Origin: Thermus caliditerrae
Lineage (GTDB): Bacteria; Deinococcota; Deinococci; Deinococcales; Thermaceae
DNA length: 64,000 nucleotides
Direction of reading: 5' to 3'
Assembly (NCBI RefSeq): GCF_021462525.1
Contig: NZ_JAKEDT010000004.1
Span: 77,395-141,394, forward strand
The notes under the pieces were generated by a model. The model worked only from the letters and a program-made list of their open reading frames with translations. It was not told the DNA's origin and ran no database searches. This document shows, piece by piece, positions 42,342 to 50,699 of the stretch. The position numbers were made by a program, and so were the translations under genes. The stretch's first letter is position 1, and every line of letters starts with the position of its first letter.

Positions 42342-43510
42342 TGTTCCTGGAGCAGTTTCGCCTGGACGGCAAAGTGGCCCTGGTAACCGGGGGGTCCCGG
42401 GGGCTGGGCCTCGAGGCCGCCCTGGCCCTCAAGGAGGCCGGGGCTAAGGTGGCGGTCCTGGCCCGGAGGGCCAGCTTCTTCGAGGAAGCCAAAAAGCACT
42501 TGGGGGAAGCCCTCTACCTGGAAGGGGATGTCCGGGACGAAGGGCGGCTTCTTGAGGTGGTGGACCAGGTGGAGCGGGAGCTCGGGCCCCTCACCATCCT
42601 GGTCAACGCCGCGGGGATCTCCTGGGGTGCCCCCTCCTGGGAAATGCCCGTGGAGAAGGTGCGGGAAGTGCTGGAGGTCAACCTGGTGGGGGCCTTCCTG
42701 GCCAGCCGCGCCGCCGCCCGGCGCATGCGGGAGCGGGGCTACGGCAAGATCCTCCACATCGCCTCCGTGGCCGGACTGAAAGGAGAGCCCCCAGAGGTCC
42801 TGGACGCGGTGGGCTACGCCGCCTCCAAGGGTGGGGTCATCGCCCTTACCCGGGACCTGGCGGTGAAGTGGGGCCGCTTCGGCATCCGCGTCAACGCCCT
42901 GGCCCCGGGCTTCTTCCCCACCCGCATGACGGAAAGGGTCCTCCCCCGGGTGGAGGTCCACCTCCAGGCCACCCTGCCCCTGGGCCGCCCGGGAAGGCCG
43001 GGGGAGCTGGGTGGAGCGGTGCTCTTCCTCTGTAGCCCCGCATCAGACTACATCACCGGGACGGTGCTACCCGTGGACGGAGGGGCCACGGCCCTTCGAG
43101 GTAAGGGCCCGTGCCTGGAGCCTGCTCCACCAGGTAAGGACAGAGAGGGCATGCGCTCTCGCATGGCGTCCTTACCCCTCTCTTCCACTGCGCCAGCCGG
43201 GCATCGCTCTCCTCGCCGCAGGGATGCTCTCCCCTTTAGCCAACCTGGTCCTGGGGCTCTTTGTCCTCCTCACCGTTTACCCCGCCTACCGCCGGGTGGC
43301 CTAAGCTATCTGGCCCAACGCTACCTGGGCAAGGGATTCGGTGGCCTCTACGATCCCTTCTCCATCGTCATCCTGTGGCTCGCTGGAGTTGGTACCATGG
43401 CCAGTCTTCTCGGGGTCGATCCCAGGTATCTCCCCCGCTTTGGCTTGGCCCCCGAGTGGGCCCGGCAGCAGAGGTCCAGGCTCACAAAAGAAGACCGGAA
43501 AGCAGCATAA
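42341..43510 (+). CDS. SDR-family oxidoreductase with an aberrant C-terminal read-through
   Basis: 389 aa. Residues 1-252 are a complete classical SDR: ALVTGGSRGLGLEAAL (12-27), NAAGIS near 88, catalytic Ser in HIASVAG, YAASKGG near 162, and the usual end TGTVLPVDGGATAL. Normal SDRs stop there; here no stop occurs and another ~135 residues follow, first unstructured Pro/Arg-rich sequence, then a fragment of a transporter (LSYLAQRYLGKGFGGLYDPF ...). The tail is best explained by loss of the native stop at a rearrangement junction near 43100. Last gene of the PfmR-like operon; likely 3-oxoacyl reductase role. Confidence 0.78.
   Translation: MFLEQFRLDGKVALVTGGSRGLGLEAALALKEAGAKVAVLARRASFFEEAKKHLGEALYLEGDVRDEGRLLEVVDQVERELGPLTILVNAAGISWGAPSWEMPVEKVREVLEVNLVGAFLASRAAARRMRERGYGKILHIASVAGLKGEPPEVLDAVGYAASKGGVIALTRDLAVKWGRFGIRVNALAPGFFPTRMTERVLPRVEVHLQATLPLGRPGRPGELGGAVLFLCSPASDYITGTVLPVDGGATALRGKGPCLEPAPPGKDREGMRSRMASLPLSSTAPAGHRSPRRRDALPFSQPGPGALCPPHRLPRLPPGGLSYLAQRYLGKGFGGLYDPFSIVILWLAGVGTMASLLGVDPRYLPRFGLAPEWARQQRSRLTKEDRKAA
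43133..43176. repeat. Large imperfect hairpin in the SDR tail
   Basis: Outer perfect stem GGTAAGGAC (43133-43141) / GTCCTTACC (43168-43176) and inner stem CATGCG-CTCT-CGCATG (43150-43165). Possibly the original operon terminator or the end of a small mobile sequence; the inner motif GCTCTCGCATG also occurs at 38107-38117. Confidence 0.5.
43194..43510 (+). pseudogene. Frameshifted fragment of an amino-acid permease-like transporter
   Basis: One frame reads QPGIALLAAGMLSPLANLVL then GLFVLLTVYPAYRRVA and stops at 43304; one base over, the next frame begins SYLAQRYLGKGFGGLYDPFS and continues with IVILWLAGVGTMASLLGV and DPRYLPRFGLAPEWARQQR. Together these form one hydrophobic, transporter-like protein segment broken by a frameshift at about 43301, with both ends missing. 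It resembles APC-type permeases in style but the family is not certain. It overlaps the read-through tail of the SDR. Confidence 0.6.
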
Positions 43511-43565
43511 CGTCACTCCCCCCTCATCCTAAAGAGCTTACGACCTCCAGGGTCTTAGCCCCTGG

Positions 43566-43571
43566 TATAGG
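43566..43571 (+). promoter_or_regulatory. Extended -10 of the glutamine amidotransferase gene
   Basis: TGG-TATAGG, 8 bases before ATG 43580. Weak match at the last position; no -35. Confidence 0.35.
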
Positions 43572-43579
43572 ATGGCCCC

Positions 43580-44266
43580 ATGCGCCTTATCGGCATCGCC
43601 ACCCAGTACCGGCAGAGCGAGGTGCTCATGAACCGGAGGTTCTGGGGCCTCCTGGAGTTCTACCTGGAAGCCCTTGCCTCCCAGGGCCTGGCCCATGTCC
43701 TCCTGCCGCCGCAGGCACCGGAGGCTTTGGAGCGCATCCTGCCGCATCTGGACGGGCTTCTCCTCCCCGGAGGCGGGGACGTGGACCCGGCCCGCTACGG
43801 GGAGGAGCCTCACCCCCGCCTGGGGGAGGTGAGCCCGGAGAGGGACGCCCACGAACTCTTCCTGGCCCGCTACGCCGCGGAGAAGGGCCTCCCGGCCCTG
43901 GGCGTATGCCGGGGCATCCAGGTGATGAACGTGGCCCTGGGGGGAACGCTCTACCAGAACCTCGAGGCCCAGGGCTTTACCGAGGTGCAGCACTACCAGA
44001 AAAGCTCCCCGCCCGCCCTGGGCCACCTCGTCCGCCAGGTGGCGTCAGGCCCGCTCTCCTGGCTCTTCCCCGAAACTTTCCGCGTGAACTCCTACCACCA
44101 CCAGGGCCTGAAGGCTCTGGGAAGAGGACTGAAGCCCCTGGCGGTAGCCCCAGACGGGCTGGTGGAAGCCGTGGCCCTGGAGGGGCATCCCCTCTTCCTG
44201 GGGGTGCAGTGGCACCCCGAGCTCCTCCGGGAGCACTGGGGCCTTTTTGGCCTCCTGAAGGGGTAG
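43580..44266 (+). CDS. Gamma-glutamyl-gamma-aminobutyrate hydrolase family protein (peptidase C26)
   Basis: 228 aa class I glutamine amidotransferase fold. Nucleophile Cys110 in LGVCRGIQVMN, the oxyanion-type LLLPGGGDVDPARYGEE near 60-76, and the His/Glu pair in GVQWHPELL near 212. This is the PuuD-like group hydrolysing gamma-glutamyl amides, so it may complement the gamma-glutamyltransferase 5.5 kb away. Monocistronic; a direct-repeat regulator site begins 2 bases after its stop codon. Confidence 0.87.
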   Translation: MRLIGIATQYRQSEVLMNRRFWGLLEFYLEALASQGLAHVLLPPQAPEALERILPHLDGLLLPGGGDVDPARYGEEPHPRLGEVSPERDAHELFLARYAAEKGLPALGVCRGIQVMNVALGGTLYQNLEAQGFTEVQHYQKSSPPALGHLVRQVASGPLSWLFPETFRVNSYHHQGLKALGRGLKPLAVAPDGLVEAVALEGHPLFLGVQWHPELLREHWGLFGLLKG

Positions 44267-44267
44267 T

Positions 44268-44285
44268 CGTTCACCACACGTTCAC
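44268..44285 (+). promoter_or_regulatory. Response-regulator box 1 (11-bp direct repeat)
   Basis: CGTTCAC-CACA-CGTTCAC, a perfect direct repeat with 11-bp period, as bound by OmpR/PhoB-type dimers. It lies 77 bases before the DUF2680 ATG; a TACCCT at 44319 is the likeliest -10. Confidence 0.65.
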
Positions 44286-44361
44286 ACGGGAGGCCTTCTC
44301 CCTTCACCTCTTCCCCCCTACCCTGGGGGCGACCCTGGGAAGGGTCAGAAAGGAGAAGGCC

Positions 44362-44916
44362 ATGAAAGGCAAGGCTTGGTTGGTTCTGGCAGGACTGGTA
44401 GCGGTGGGGCTGGCGGTGGCGTATGGACCTCGGGCCGGCTTCGGCGTGGGCACGCCCCAAGCAGGGGTGGTAGCGGGCCTGGCGGGCACCCTCCACGACG
44501 AGGCGGCTTCCCTCTTGGGCCTCACCCCGGAGGAGCTGGTGGCCCTGCACCAGCAGGGCAAGACCCTGGCGCAGATCGCCCAGGAGCTGGGGGTGGACCC
44601 CGCCAAGCTGGAGGCAGAGCTGGCGCAGGTGCGCAACGCGGCCATTGATGAAGCGGTGAAGGCAGGGGCCCTCACGGAGGCCCAGGCCACCCTGATGAAG
44701 ACCCGCACCCAGGCCCTGGTCCGGGCCATGCTCCAGCGGGAAATCGGGCCGGTGGCGGGCTTCGTCTACGGCCCGGCTTTCGGCGCCCAGGCCTACGGCC
44801 GACGCACCGGCCAGCCCGTGGCCCCCGGGGCGCCCCAGGGACCCGGCTACCCCACCTGCCCCTACTTCCCGCAGGGCGGTAGCTTCGGACCCTTCGGCCC
44901 TTGGTGGGGCCGGTGA
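44362..44916 (+). CDS. Exported DUF2680-like protein
   Basis: 184 aa. Signal peptide or N-terminal anchor (KAWLVLAGLVAVGLAVAYG). The middle contains LLGLTPEELVALHQQGKTLA followed by QIAQELGVDPAKLEAEL, the DUF2680 pattern, which looks like a helix-turn-helix but is exported here. The tail is Gly/Pro/Phe-rich (PYFPQGGSFGPFGPWWGR). Function of the family is unknown; related small envelope proteins act in cation or stress sensing. AGGAG ribosome site; flanked by a regulator box upstream and a strong terminator downstream, just before a two-component system. Confidence 0.72.
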   Translation: MKGKAWLVLAGLVAVGLAVAYGPRAGFGVGTPQAGVVAGLAGTLHDEAASLLGLTPEELVALHQQGKTLAQIAQELGVDPAKLEAELAQVRNAAIDEAVKAGALTEAQATLMKTRTQALVRAMLQREIGPVAGFVYGPAFGAQAYGRRTGQPVAPGAPQGPGYPTCPYFPQGGSFGPFGPWWGR

Positions 44917-44928
44917 GCCCCGTTGACC

Positions 44929-44956
44929 GGGCCTCCCCCTCCGGGGGAGGCCCTTT
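44929..44956 (+). terminator. Rho-independent terminator after the DUF2680-like gene
   Basis: Perfect 11-bp stem GGGCCTCCCCC / GGGGGAGGCCC with a 3-base loop, followed by TTT. It isolates the DUF2680-like gene from the response regulator whose promoter starts 5 bases later. Confidence 0.85.
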
Positions 44957-44960
44957 GCTC

Positions 44961-44966
44961 TACGCT
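44961..44966 (+). promoter_or_regulatory. -10 of the first two-component operon (leaderless)
   Basis: TACGCT, 6 bases before ATG 44973. Confidence 0.5.
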
Positions 44967-44972
44967 AAGGGT

Positions 44973-45644
44973 ATGCCGGGGGAGCTGGTGCTGGTGGTGG
45001 AGGACGAACCCCAGATTGCGGACACGCTGGAGCGCTACCTGCGGGCGAGCGGCTTCCGCACAGAACGGGCAGGGGACGGGGAAAGGGCCCTGGAACTCTG
45101 GCGGCGGGCCCGCCCTGACCTGATCCTTTTGGACCTCATGCTGCCCAAGCTGGACGGCCTCGAGGTCCTGAAGCGCATCCGCCAGGAGGACAAGACCCCC
45201 ATTCTCATCCTCACCGCTAAGGCAGAGGAGGTGGACCGCCTTTTGGGCTTGGAGCTAGGGGCAGACGACTACGTGGTGAAACCCTTCAGCCCCCGCGAGG
45301 TGGTGGCCCGGGTGAAAGCGGTGCTCCGGCGGGCCCAGGGCCTGGTGCGCCCCCCGAGCCACGTGCAGGCCGGGCCCCTGGAGGTGGACCTGGAGGCCTT
45401 TAGGGCCCGATGCCACGGGCAAGAGCTGGCCCTCACCCCCTTCCAGGTGCGCCTCCTCTACCACTTCGTGGCCCAGGCGGGGAAGGCCCTGACCCGGGAA
45501 GAGGTCTTGGAGGCTTTGGGCACCGAGGCGGACGCGCGCACCGTGGACGCCCACGTGAAGAACCTGCGGGCCCGGCTGGGCCCCTGCGCAGAGCTCCTGG
45601 AAACGGTGCGGGGCTACGGCTACCGCTTGAAGGAGGCACCTTGA
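44973..45644 (+). CDS. OmpR-family response regulator (system 1)
   Basis: 223 aa. Receiver domain 1-120 with phospho-acceptor Asp in LILLDLMLPKLDG (about residue 53), Thr in ILTAKA and Lys in VVKPFSPRE. C-terminal winged helix has LALTPFQVRLLYHFVAQAGKAL, ARTVDAHVKNLRARLG and TVRGYGYRLK. Start at 44973 because the frame's earlier start lies in the terminator and TACGCT is 6 bases upstream. Overlaps the kinase gene by TTGA. Probably binds the CGTTYAC direct repeats flanking this locus. Confidence 0.92.
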   Translation: MPGELVLVVEDEPQIADTLERYLRASGFRTERAGDGERALELWRRARPDLILLDLMLPKLDGLEVLKRIRQEDKTPILILTAKAEEVDRLLGLELGADDYVVKPFSPREVVARVKAVLRRAQGLVRPPSHVQAGPLEVDLEAFRARCHGQELALTPFQVRLLYHFVAQAGKALTREEVLEALGTEADARTVDAHVKNLRARLGPCAELLETVRGYGYRLKEAP

Positions 45645-46747
45645 GCCTGACCGGACGCCTGGCCCTCTCCATGGCCCTGGTGGCCCTCCTGGTGGCGGGC
45701 CTTTCCGGGCTTCTGGCCTACCGGGCCGCCTCCGGACACCTGGAGCGCGCCTTCGCCCTAGGCCTCGGCCCAGGCAACCCCCTTGCCCCCCGGCCGGGCC
45801 TCAGGGAGCGGCGCATTCTCCAGGAGCTCCGGTCGTCCGTGGCGGTGTCCTCGGGGGCCGCCCTCCTCTTGGGGACGGGAGCAGGTCTTTTCCTGGCCTT
45901 GGGGCTGGTCCGGCCCCTGCGGGAGCTCGCCCGCACCGCCGAAGCCTACCGCCGGGGGGACCGCACCCGCCGTGCCCAGGTGCAGGGGCAGGACGAGGTG
46001 GCCGCCTTGGCCCAGAGCTTCAACCAGCTTTTGGAGGAGCTTGCCCGCAAGGAGGAGGAGGAAAAGCGGCTTCTAGCGGACATCGCCCACGACCTGCGCA
46101 CCCCCCTCACCGTCCTGCGGGGAGACCTCGAGGCCCTGGAAGACGGCCTCCTCCCCTGCACCCCAGAGCACCTCCGCCGCCTGCAGGAAGAGGTGCGGCT
46201 CCTCGCGCGGCTGGTGGAGGACCTGCGACTCCTCACCCTGGCGGAAAGCGGGGGCCTGCGGCTTACGCCTGAGCCCCTGGACCCCCAGGACCTGGTGCGC
46301 GGGGTCCTGGAGGGCTACGCCGGCCAGGCGGCAGCCAAGGGGGTGGCTCTCCAGGTCCTGGGAAGCGCCCCACCCCTCCTTGCGGACCGGGAGGCCCTAA
46401 AGCGCGTCCTGCACAACCTCCTGGACAACGCCCTCCGCTATACCCCTCCGGGGGGGCGGGTGGAGGTGTCCTTGGAGACGCAGGGAAGCGAGGTGCGCCT
46501 GGCGGTGCGGGACACGGGGCCCGGCCTGAAACCAGGAGAGGAAGAGCGGGTCTTCCAACGCTTCTACCGGGGCGACCCCGCCCGCAGCCGTGGGGGTAGC
46601 GGGCTGGGTCTAGCCATCGCCAAGAGCCTGGTGGAGGCCATGGGCGGCCGCGTGCGGGCGGGCAACCACCCCGAGGGGGGAGCCTGGTTCGCCCTCTGGC
46701 TCCCCCGGGCCGGGGGCGTTTACGCTCCGTTTACTGCCGAAGCTTAG
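45641..46747 (+). CDS. Sensor histidine kinase (system 1, TTG start)
   Basis: 368 aa. Two membrane helices (about 4-26 and 63-90) bracket a short ~35-residue periplasmic loop, so it may sense membrane or partner-protein state rather than a soluble ligand. HAMP follows; His in DIAHDLRTPLTVLRGD (about residue 150); ATPase boxes NLLDNALRYTPPGG, DTGPGLKPGE and GSGLGLAIAKSL. TTG start overlaps the regulator stop (TTGA) and follows AGGAGG by 4 bases. Its last codons contain regulator box 2 and its stop overlaps the next gene's -10. Confidence 0.92.
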   Translation: MSLTGRLALSMALVALLVAGLSGLLAYRAASGHLERAFALGLGPGNPLAPRPGLRERRILQELRSSVAVSSGAALLLGTGAGLFLALGLVRPLRELARTAEAYRRGDRTRRAQVQGQDEVAALAQSFNQLLEELARKEEEEKRLLADIAHDLRTPLTVLRGDLEALEDGLLPCTPEHLRRLQEEVRLLARLVEDLRLLTLAESGGLRLTPEPLDPQDLVRGVLEGYAGQAAAKGVALQVLGSAPPLLADREALKRVLHNLLDNALRYTPPGGRVEVSLETQGSEVRLAVRDTGPGLKPGEEERVFQRFYRGDPARSRGGSGLGLAIAKSLVEAMGGRVRAGNHPEGGAWFALWLPRAGGVYAPFTAEA

Positions 46748-46750
46748 CCT
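46717..46750 (+). promoter_or_regulatory. Response-regulator box 2 and -10 of the DUF5666 gene
   Basis: CGTTTAC-GCTC-CGTTTAC (46717-46734, 11-bp period), 10 bases, then TAGCCT (46745-46750). No -35 is present; the box takes its place, as in activator-dependent Pho-type promoters. It lies inside the 3' end of the kinase gene. Confidence 0.75.
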
Positions 46751-46768
46751 CGTGGGTGGAGGTGGAGG

Positions 46769-48184
46769 ATGGGTAGAAAGCTCGCCCTCTTCTGGAGCGG
46801 CTTGGTCCTTCTGGCCGCCTGTCAGCTGGCGCCGCAAAGCGGAGAGGGGTTCCAGGCCTTGGGGGTGTTGGGGGGCACGCCGGAGCGGCCAACCCTGCTG
46901 GGCAAGGTTCTGGACACCGCTGGGGCTAACCTCACTAAGGAAGGGGAGGCCTTCGCCGGAACCCTGCTCCCCGGCATGGTGGTCCAGGTTTCGGGCACAG
47001 ACCTGGGCTCCACGGTACGGGTGACCAGCCTGGAGGTGCAGGTGGAACTCAAGGGTCCCATCACCTCCCTGGACACCACCGCAGGGACCCTCGAGGTCCT
47101 GGGGCAGCGGGTGCTCACCGACGCCAGCACCCGCATCTACCAGAAGGCAGGGAGTACCTACCGCACCTTGCTGCTGGCGGATCTGGCGGTGGGGGACGTG
47201 GTGGAGGTCCACGGCACCGCCACGGACTCCGGCGTCCTGGCCACCTACATTGAGCGCTACCCCGCAACCACCCAGGAGGTGGAGCTGGAAGGCCAGGCCA
47301 CCGACCTGGACTCCACGACCAAGACCTTCCTCCTGAACGGGTACCTGGTGGACTACTCCTGGGCCCGGGTGGAGGGCACGCCCGCAGATGGAGCTTGGGT
47401 GGAAGTGAAGGGCATCCTCTCCGGAACCACCATCCAGGCCAGCAAGGTGGAGTTTAAGACTTCGGGGAATAGCAGGTACGGAGCCTCGAGGCGGGTGGAG
47501 CTGGAAGGCCCCATCCTCGGGCTCGATCCCGCACAAAAGACCTTCCAGCTCCTTGGCTACACCGTGGACTATAGCGCCGCCAACGTGGTGGGCATCTTGA
47601 TTGACGGGGCCTATGTGGAGGCCAAGGGCCAGGTGGACGCCAGCGACCCCACCCTCTTCCACGCCCAGCTGGTGAAGGTGAAGTACCCCAGTTCCCGCCC
47701 CCCCAAGGCCGACGCCAAGGGGCAGGTCACCGCCATCGACCCTGCTGCCCGCACCTTCGAGCTGGGTTCCCTCCGCTTCTACGTGGACGACCACACCGTC
47801 CTCAAGCGGGACGACCCCGACGGCCCCCTTGCGTCTGCGGATATCCGGGTGGGCGATTACGCGGAGGTCTACTACGATCCCACCGCCACTGACGCCGAGG
47901 GCCGCTACTACGCGGTGAAGGTGGAGGTGAAGGGCACCGGCAGCGGGGGCGACACCTCCGAGTGGAAAGGCCCGGTGGCCGCCGTGGACCGCACCGCCTA
48001 CACCTTCCAGCTCCTGGGCTACCTGGTGACCACCACCCCCAGCACCCAGTTTGAGGCCCGCGACCAGCATCTGACCCGGGTAGACTTCTTTACCCTCCTG
48101 CGGGAGGGCGACCGGGTGGAGGTCAAGGGCACCCTCTCCGGAACCACCATCCAGGCCAGCAAGGTGGAGCTGAAAGGGCGCTAG
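46769..48184 (+). CDS. DUF5666-repeat lipoprotein
   Basis: 471 aa. Lipobox LAAC at 15-18 marks an exported lipoprotein. The rest is about five to six beta-rich units of ~70 residues, each with a version of G-x-V-x-x-(L/I)-D-...-T-F-x-L-x-G followed by GDxVEVKG, the DUF5666 pattern. Two units end in almost the same KGxLSGTTIQASKVE(F/L)K, and the DNA there is nearly identical over ~40 bases. Function unknown; OB-like repeats suggest a surface or periplasmic binding scaffold. Preceded by regulator box 2, followed by a terminator hairpin. Confidence 0.8.
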   Translation: MGRKLALFWSGLVLLAACQLAPQSGEGFQALGVLGGTPERPTLLGKVLDTAGANLTKEGEAFAGTLLPGMVVQVSGTDLGSTVRVTSLEVQVELKGPITSLDTTAGTLEVLGQRVLTDASTRIYQKAGSTYRTLLLADLAVGDVVEVHGTATDSGVLATYIERYPATTQEVELEGQATDLDSTTKTFLLNGYLVDYSWARVEGTPADGAWVEVKGILSGTTIQASKVEFKTSGNSRYGASRRVELEGPILGLDPAQKTFQLLGYTVDYSAANVVGILIDGAYVEAKGQVDASDPTLFHAQLVKVKYPSSRPPKADAKGQVTAIDPAARTFELGSLRFYVDDHTVLKRDDPDGPLASADIRVGDYAEVYYDPTATDAEGRYYAVKVEVKGTGSGGDTSEWKGPVAAVDRTAYTFQLLGYLVTTTPSTQFEARDQHLTRVDFFTLLREGDRVEVKGTLSGTTIQASKVELKGR

Positions 48185-48198
48185 AGGAAACCTTTCGG

Positions 48199-48223
48199 GG
48201 GCGGGGCTACTGACCCCGCCCTT
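48199..48223 (+). terminator. Terminator hairpin after the DUF5666 lipoprotein gene
   Basis: Perfect 8-bp stem GGGCGGGG / CCCCGCCC with a 7-base loop followed by TT; moderate T-content. Confidence 0.65.
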
Positions 48224-48257
48224 CGCTTACGGAAGATTTACGGAGACGCTCTAGCCT
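48224..48257 (+). promoter_or_regulatory. Response-regulator box 3 and -10 of the YceI-cytochrome operon
   Basis: CGCTTAC-GGAA-GATTTAC (48224-48241, 11-bp period), 10 bases, then TAGCCT (48252-48257). Spacing and -10 are identical to box 2. Confidence 0.75.
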
Positions 48258-48273
48258 AAAGGCGAGGAGGTGG

Positions 48274-48795
48274 ATGAAGATGCGCTGGATGACGCTTCTT
48301 CTCACACTGGGATGGGCCTTGGCCACCGGGTACCAGGTGCAAGGGGAAGCCGTGTACGAAGCTCGGGCGCCCCTGGGGTCTTTCCAGGGGGTCAACCCTA
48401 CCCTGAAGGGGCAGGTGGTCTTTGACCTCACCAAGGGCCAGCTCCAAGGAAGGGTGTGCCTGGATCTCGCCGCCTGGGACTCCAAGGAACCCCTTAGGGA
48501 CCGCCATACCCGCGACATGTTCCAGGTGGACCGCTATCCCCAGGCCTGCCTCACCGTGGCCGGCTACGACGCGCAAAAGGGTCTGGTGCAGGGCACGCTC
48601 AGCCTGCACGGGGTAGAGAAAAAGGTGGCCTGGCCCCTTCGCTACACCCTCGCGGAGGGGGGCAAGCGGGTCAGCTTTGAAGGGGAGTTCGAGCTCCTTC
48701 TGAGCGACTACGGGCTGAAGGCCCCCACCTTCATGGGGATGCGGGTGCAAGACCGGGTCATGGTGCGGGTCAAGGGGCACGGGGTGGCCCAGTGA
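48274..48795 (+). CDS. YceI-family exported protein (second paralogue)
   Basis: 173 aa with a signal peptide (MRWMTLLLTLGWALA) and a YceI beta barrel. It parallels the copy at 35.0 kb: PLGSFQGVNPTLKG, VCLDLAAWDS, RYPQACLTV, and the same two Cys. Family role is periplasmic isoprenoid or quinone-like lipid binding. First gene of an operon with a multihaem cytochrome (GTGA overlap), suggesting a lipid-soluble electron carrier as ligand. GGAGGTGG ribosome site; box 3 controls the promoter. Confidence 0.82.
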   Translation: MKMRWMTLLLTLGWALATGYQVQGEAVYEARAPLGSFQGVNPTLKGQVVFDLTKGQLQGRVCLDLAAWDSKEPLRDRHTRDMFQVDRYPQACLTVAGYDAQKGLVQGTLSLHGVEKKVAWPLRYTLAEGGKRVSFEGEFELLLSDYGLKAPTFMGMRVQDRVMVRVKGHGVAQ

Positions 48796-49583
48796 GGCGC
48801 CTCGGATGGCTTCTTCTGGTGGGGCTGGCCCTGGCCGGCGAAGGCGAGCGCTACCTCTACGTGCGCTGGGATGCGGAGAAGGGCCAAGCCCTCCTTTCCA
48901 ACGGCGCGCCGCTGCCGCCAGGGGTGCCCCTCATCCCGGGGCAGTACGTGCAGCTGGAAAAGGGGCGGCTTAAACCCAAGCGGCAATGGCAACCCCCGCA
49001 GGACCTGGTGCGGGTGTATACCCCCCGGGAGGTCAGCCGGGTGGTCTTTAGCCACGAGCGCCATTTCGCCGCTCTGGGGGCAAAGGGTAGTACTTGCGAG
49101 AGCTGCCATACCGCCTTGGACGAAAACAAAACGTGGAAGAGCCTAGCCCCTACCCCGGCCCTCGAGCCCCACGGGGCCACCTCCCTAGGCCGCTTCTGCG
49201 CCACCTGCCACGACGGTAAGACCCGGCCCACCTCCGTGCCAGGAAACCAGAGCCCACTCAGCACCCCCATCTTCACCGCCTTCGGCCGCAAGGGGGAAGC
49301 CTCCTGCACCCACTGCCATGCCCCCAAAGACCACGGGCAAGACTTCACCTCTGGTCACGGAGAGCTAGCAGAAGACGGGGGATCGAGGCAGTGCGCTGCC
49401 TGCCACCGGGGAGCTTCGGGCCTCACCGCTCAGGAGCGTGCCCTGGTCCAAGCCTTCCAAAGGGCGCAACTGGCCCTGATCCAAAACCCCGAGGACGAAA
49501 AGGCCTTTAATGCGGTCCTCCCTGCCAACTTCTGCGCCTACTGCCACGGGCTGGACAGGGAGGCCTGGGGCGGAAAAGACTAA
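48792..49583 (+). CDS. Pentahaem c-type cytochrome, exported
   Basis: 263 aa with a signal peptide (RRLGWLLLVGLALAGEGE) and five CxxCH haem sites: CESCH, CATCH, CTHCH, CAACH and CAYCH, between about residues 103 and 255. Several distal His (FSHERHF, EPHGA, KDHGQ, SGHGE) could be sixth ligands. The first ~90 residues form a haem-free domain with a Pro-rich stretch. Spacing resembles NrfH/NapC-like and c7-type chains without an N-terminal anchor. GTG start overlapping the YceI stop. It probably passes electrons in the periplasm; donor and acceptor are unknown. Confidence 0.85.
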   Translation: MRRLGWLLLVGLALAGEGERYLYVRWDAEKGQALLSNGAPLPPGVPLIPGQYVQLEKGRLKPKRQWQPPQDLVRVYTPREVSRVVFSHERHFAALGAKGSTCESCHTALDENKTWKSLAPTPALEPHGATSLGRFCATCHDGKTRPTSVPGNQSPLSTPIFTAFGRKGEASCTHCHAPKDHGQDFTSGHGELAEDGGSRQCAACHRGASGLTAQERALVQAFQRAQLALIQNPEDEKAFNAVLPANFCAYCHGLDREAWGGKD

Positions 49584-49593
49584 TGGCGAAGCC

Positions 49594-50042
49594 ATGGGAG
49601 AACTCTTGGAAAAGCGCTTCCCCGACCTGGTGGCCCTCCTGGTAGCCCTGGGCTTCATGACCCTTTTGGCCGAGCTCCTCCTCACCGGGCACACGGAAGG
49701 GCTGCAGGTGCTGGCCCCCGTAGCCGCAGGAGTGGGGGCAGGCCTCACAGCCCTAGGGCTTCTGGTACCGCGGCTCCGCCTACCCTCCCTAGCCGCCCTC
49801 CTTCTCGTGGGCGCCAGCGGCCTGGTAGGCCTGGTGGTGCACCTGGAGGAGTCCTTGGAAGGGGCGGGCAAGGGCTGGGTGCAGACGGTGGACGAGGAGG
49901 GCTACGTGTACCCCGGGTACCCGCAAGAGGCGGGGGGTGGGCAGGCCGGGGAGGAACCTGAGGGGAACCCTCCACCCCTGGCCCCCCTCAGCCTCTCGGG
50001 CCTGGGGCTCCTTGGGGCTTTGGCCCTTTATGTGAAGCGGCC

Positions 50043-50046
<4 letters not shown>
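49594..50046 (+). CDS. Small membrane protein of unknown function
   Basis: 150 aa. Three hydrophobic helices in the first ~80 residues (FPDLVALLVALGFMTLLAEL, VLAPVAAGVGAGLTALGLLV, LPSLAALLLVGASGLVGLVV), an acidic/Gly/Pro-rich loop with EEGYVYPGYPQEAGGGQAG, and a final helix. No family recognised. Start at ATG 49594 is the first Met after the cytochrome stop. It ends ATGA with the second response regulator, so it is coupled to it, and follows the cytochrome by 10 bases. Possibly a membrane quinol or signal partner of the cytochrome or kinase. Confidence 0.65.

Positions 50047-50695
<649 letters not shown>

Positions 50696-50699
<4 letters not shown>

Noticed and set aside
43011-43304. Apparent 97-residue membrane protein
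   Set aside because: Its first half is the SDR gene in another frame; only the last ~36 residues look real and belong to the frameshifted transporter remnant.
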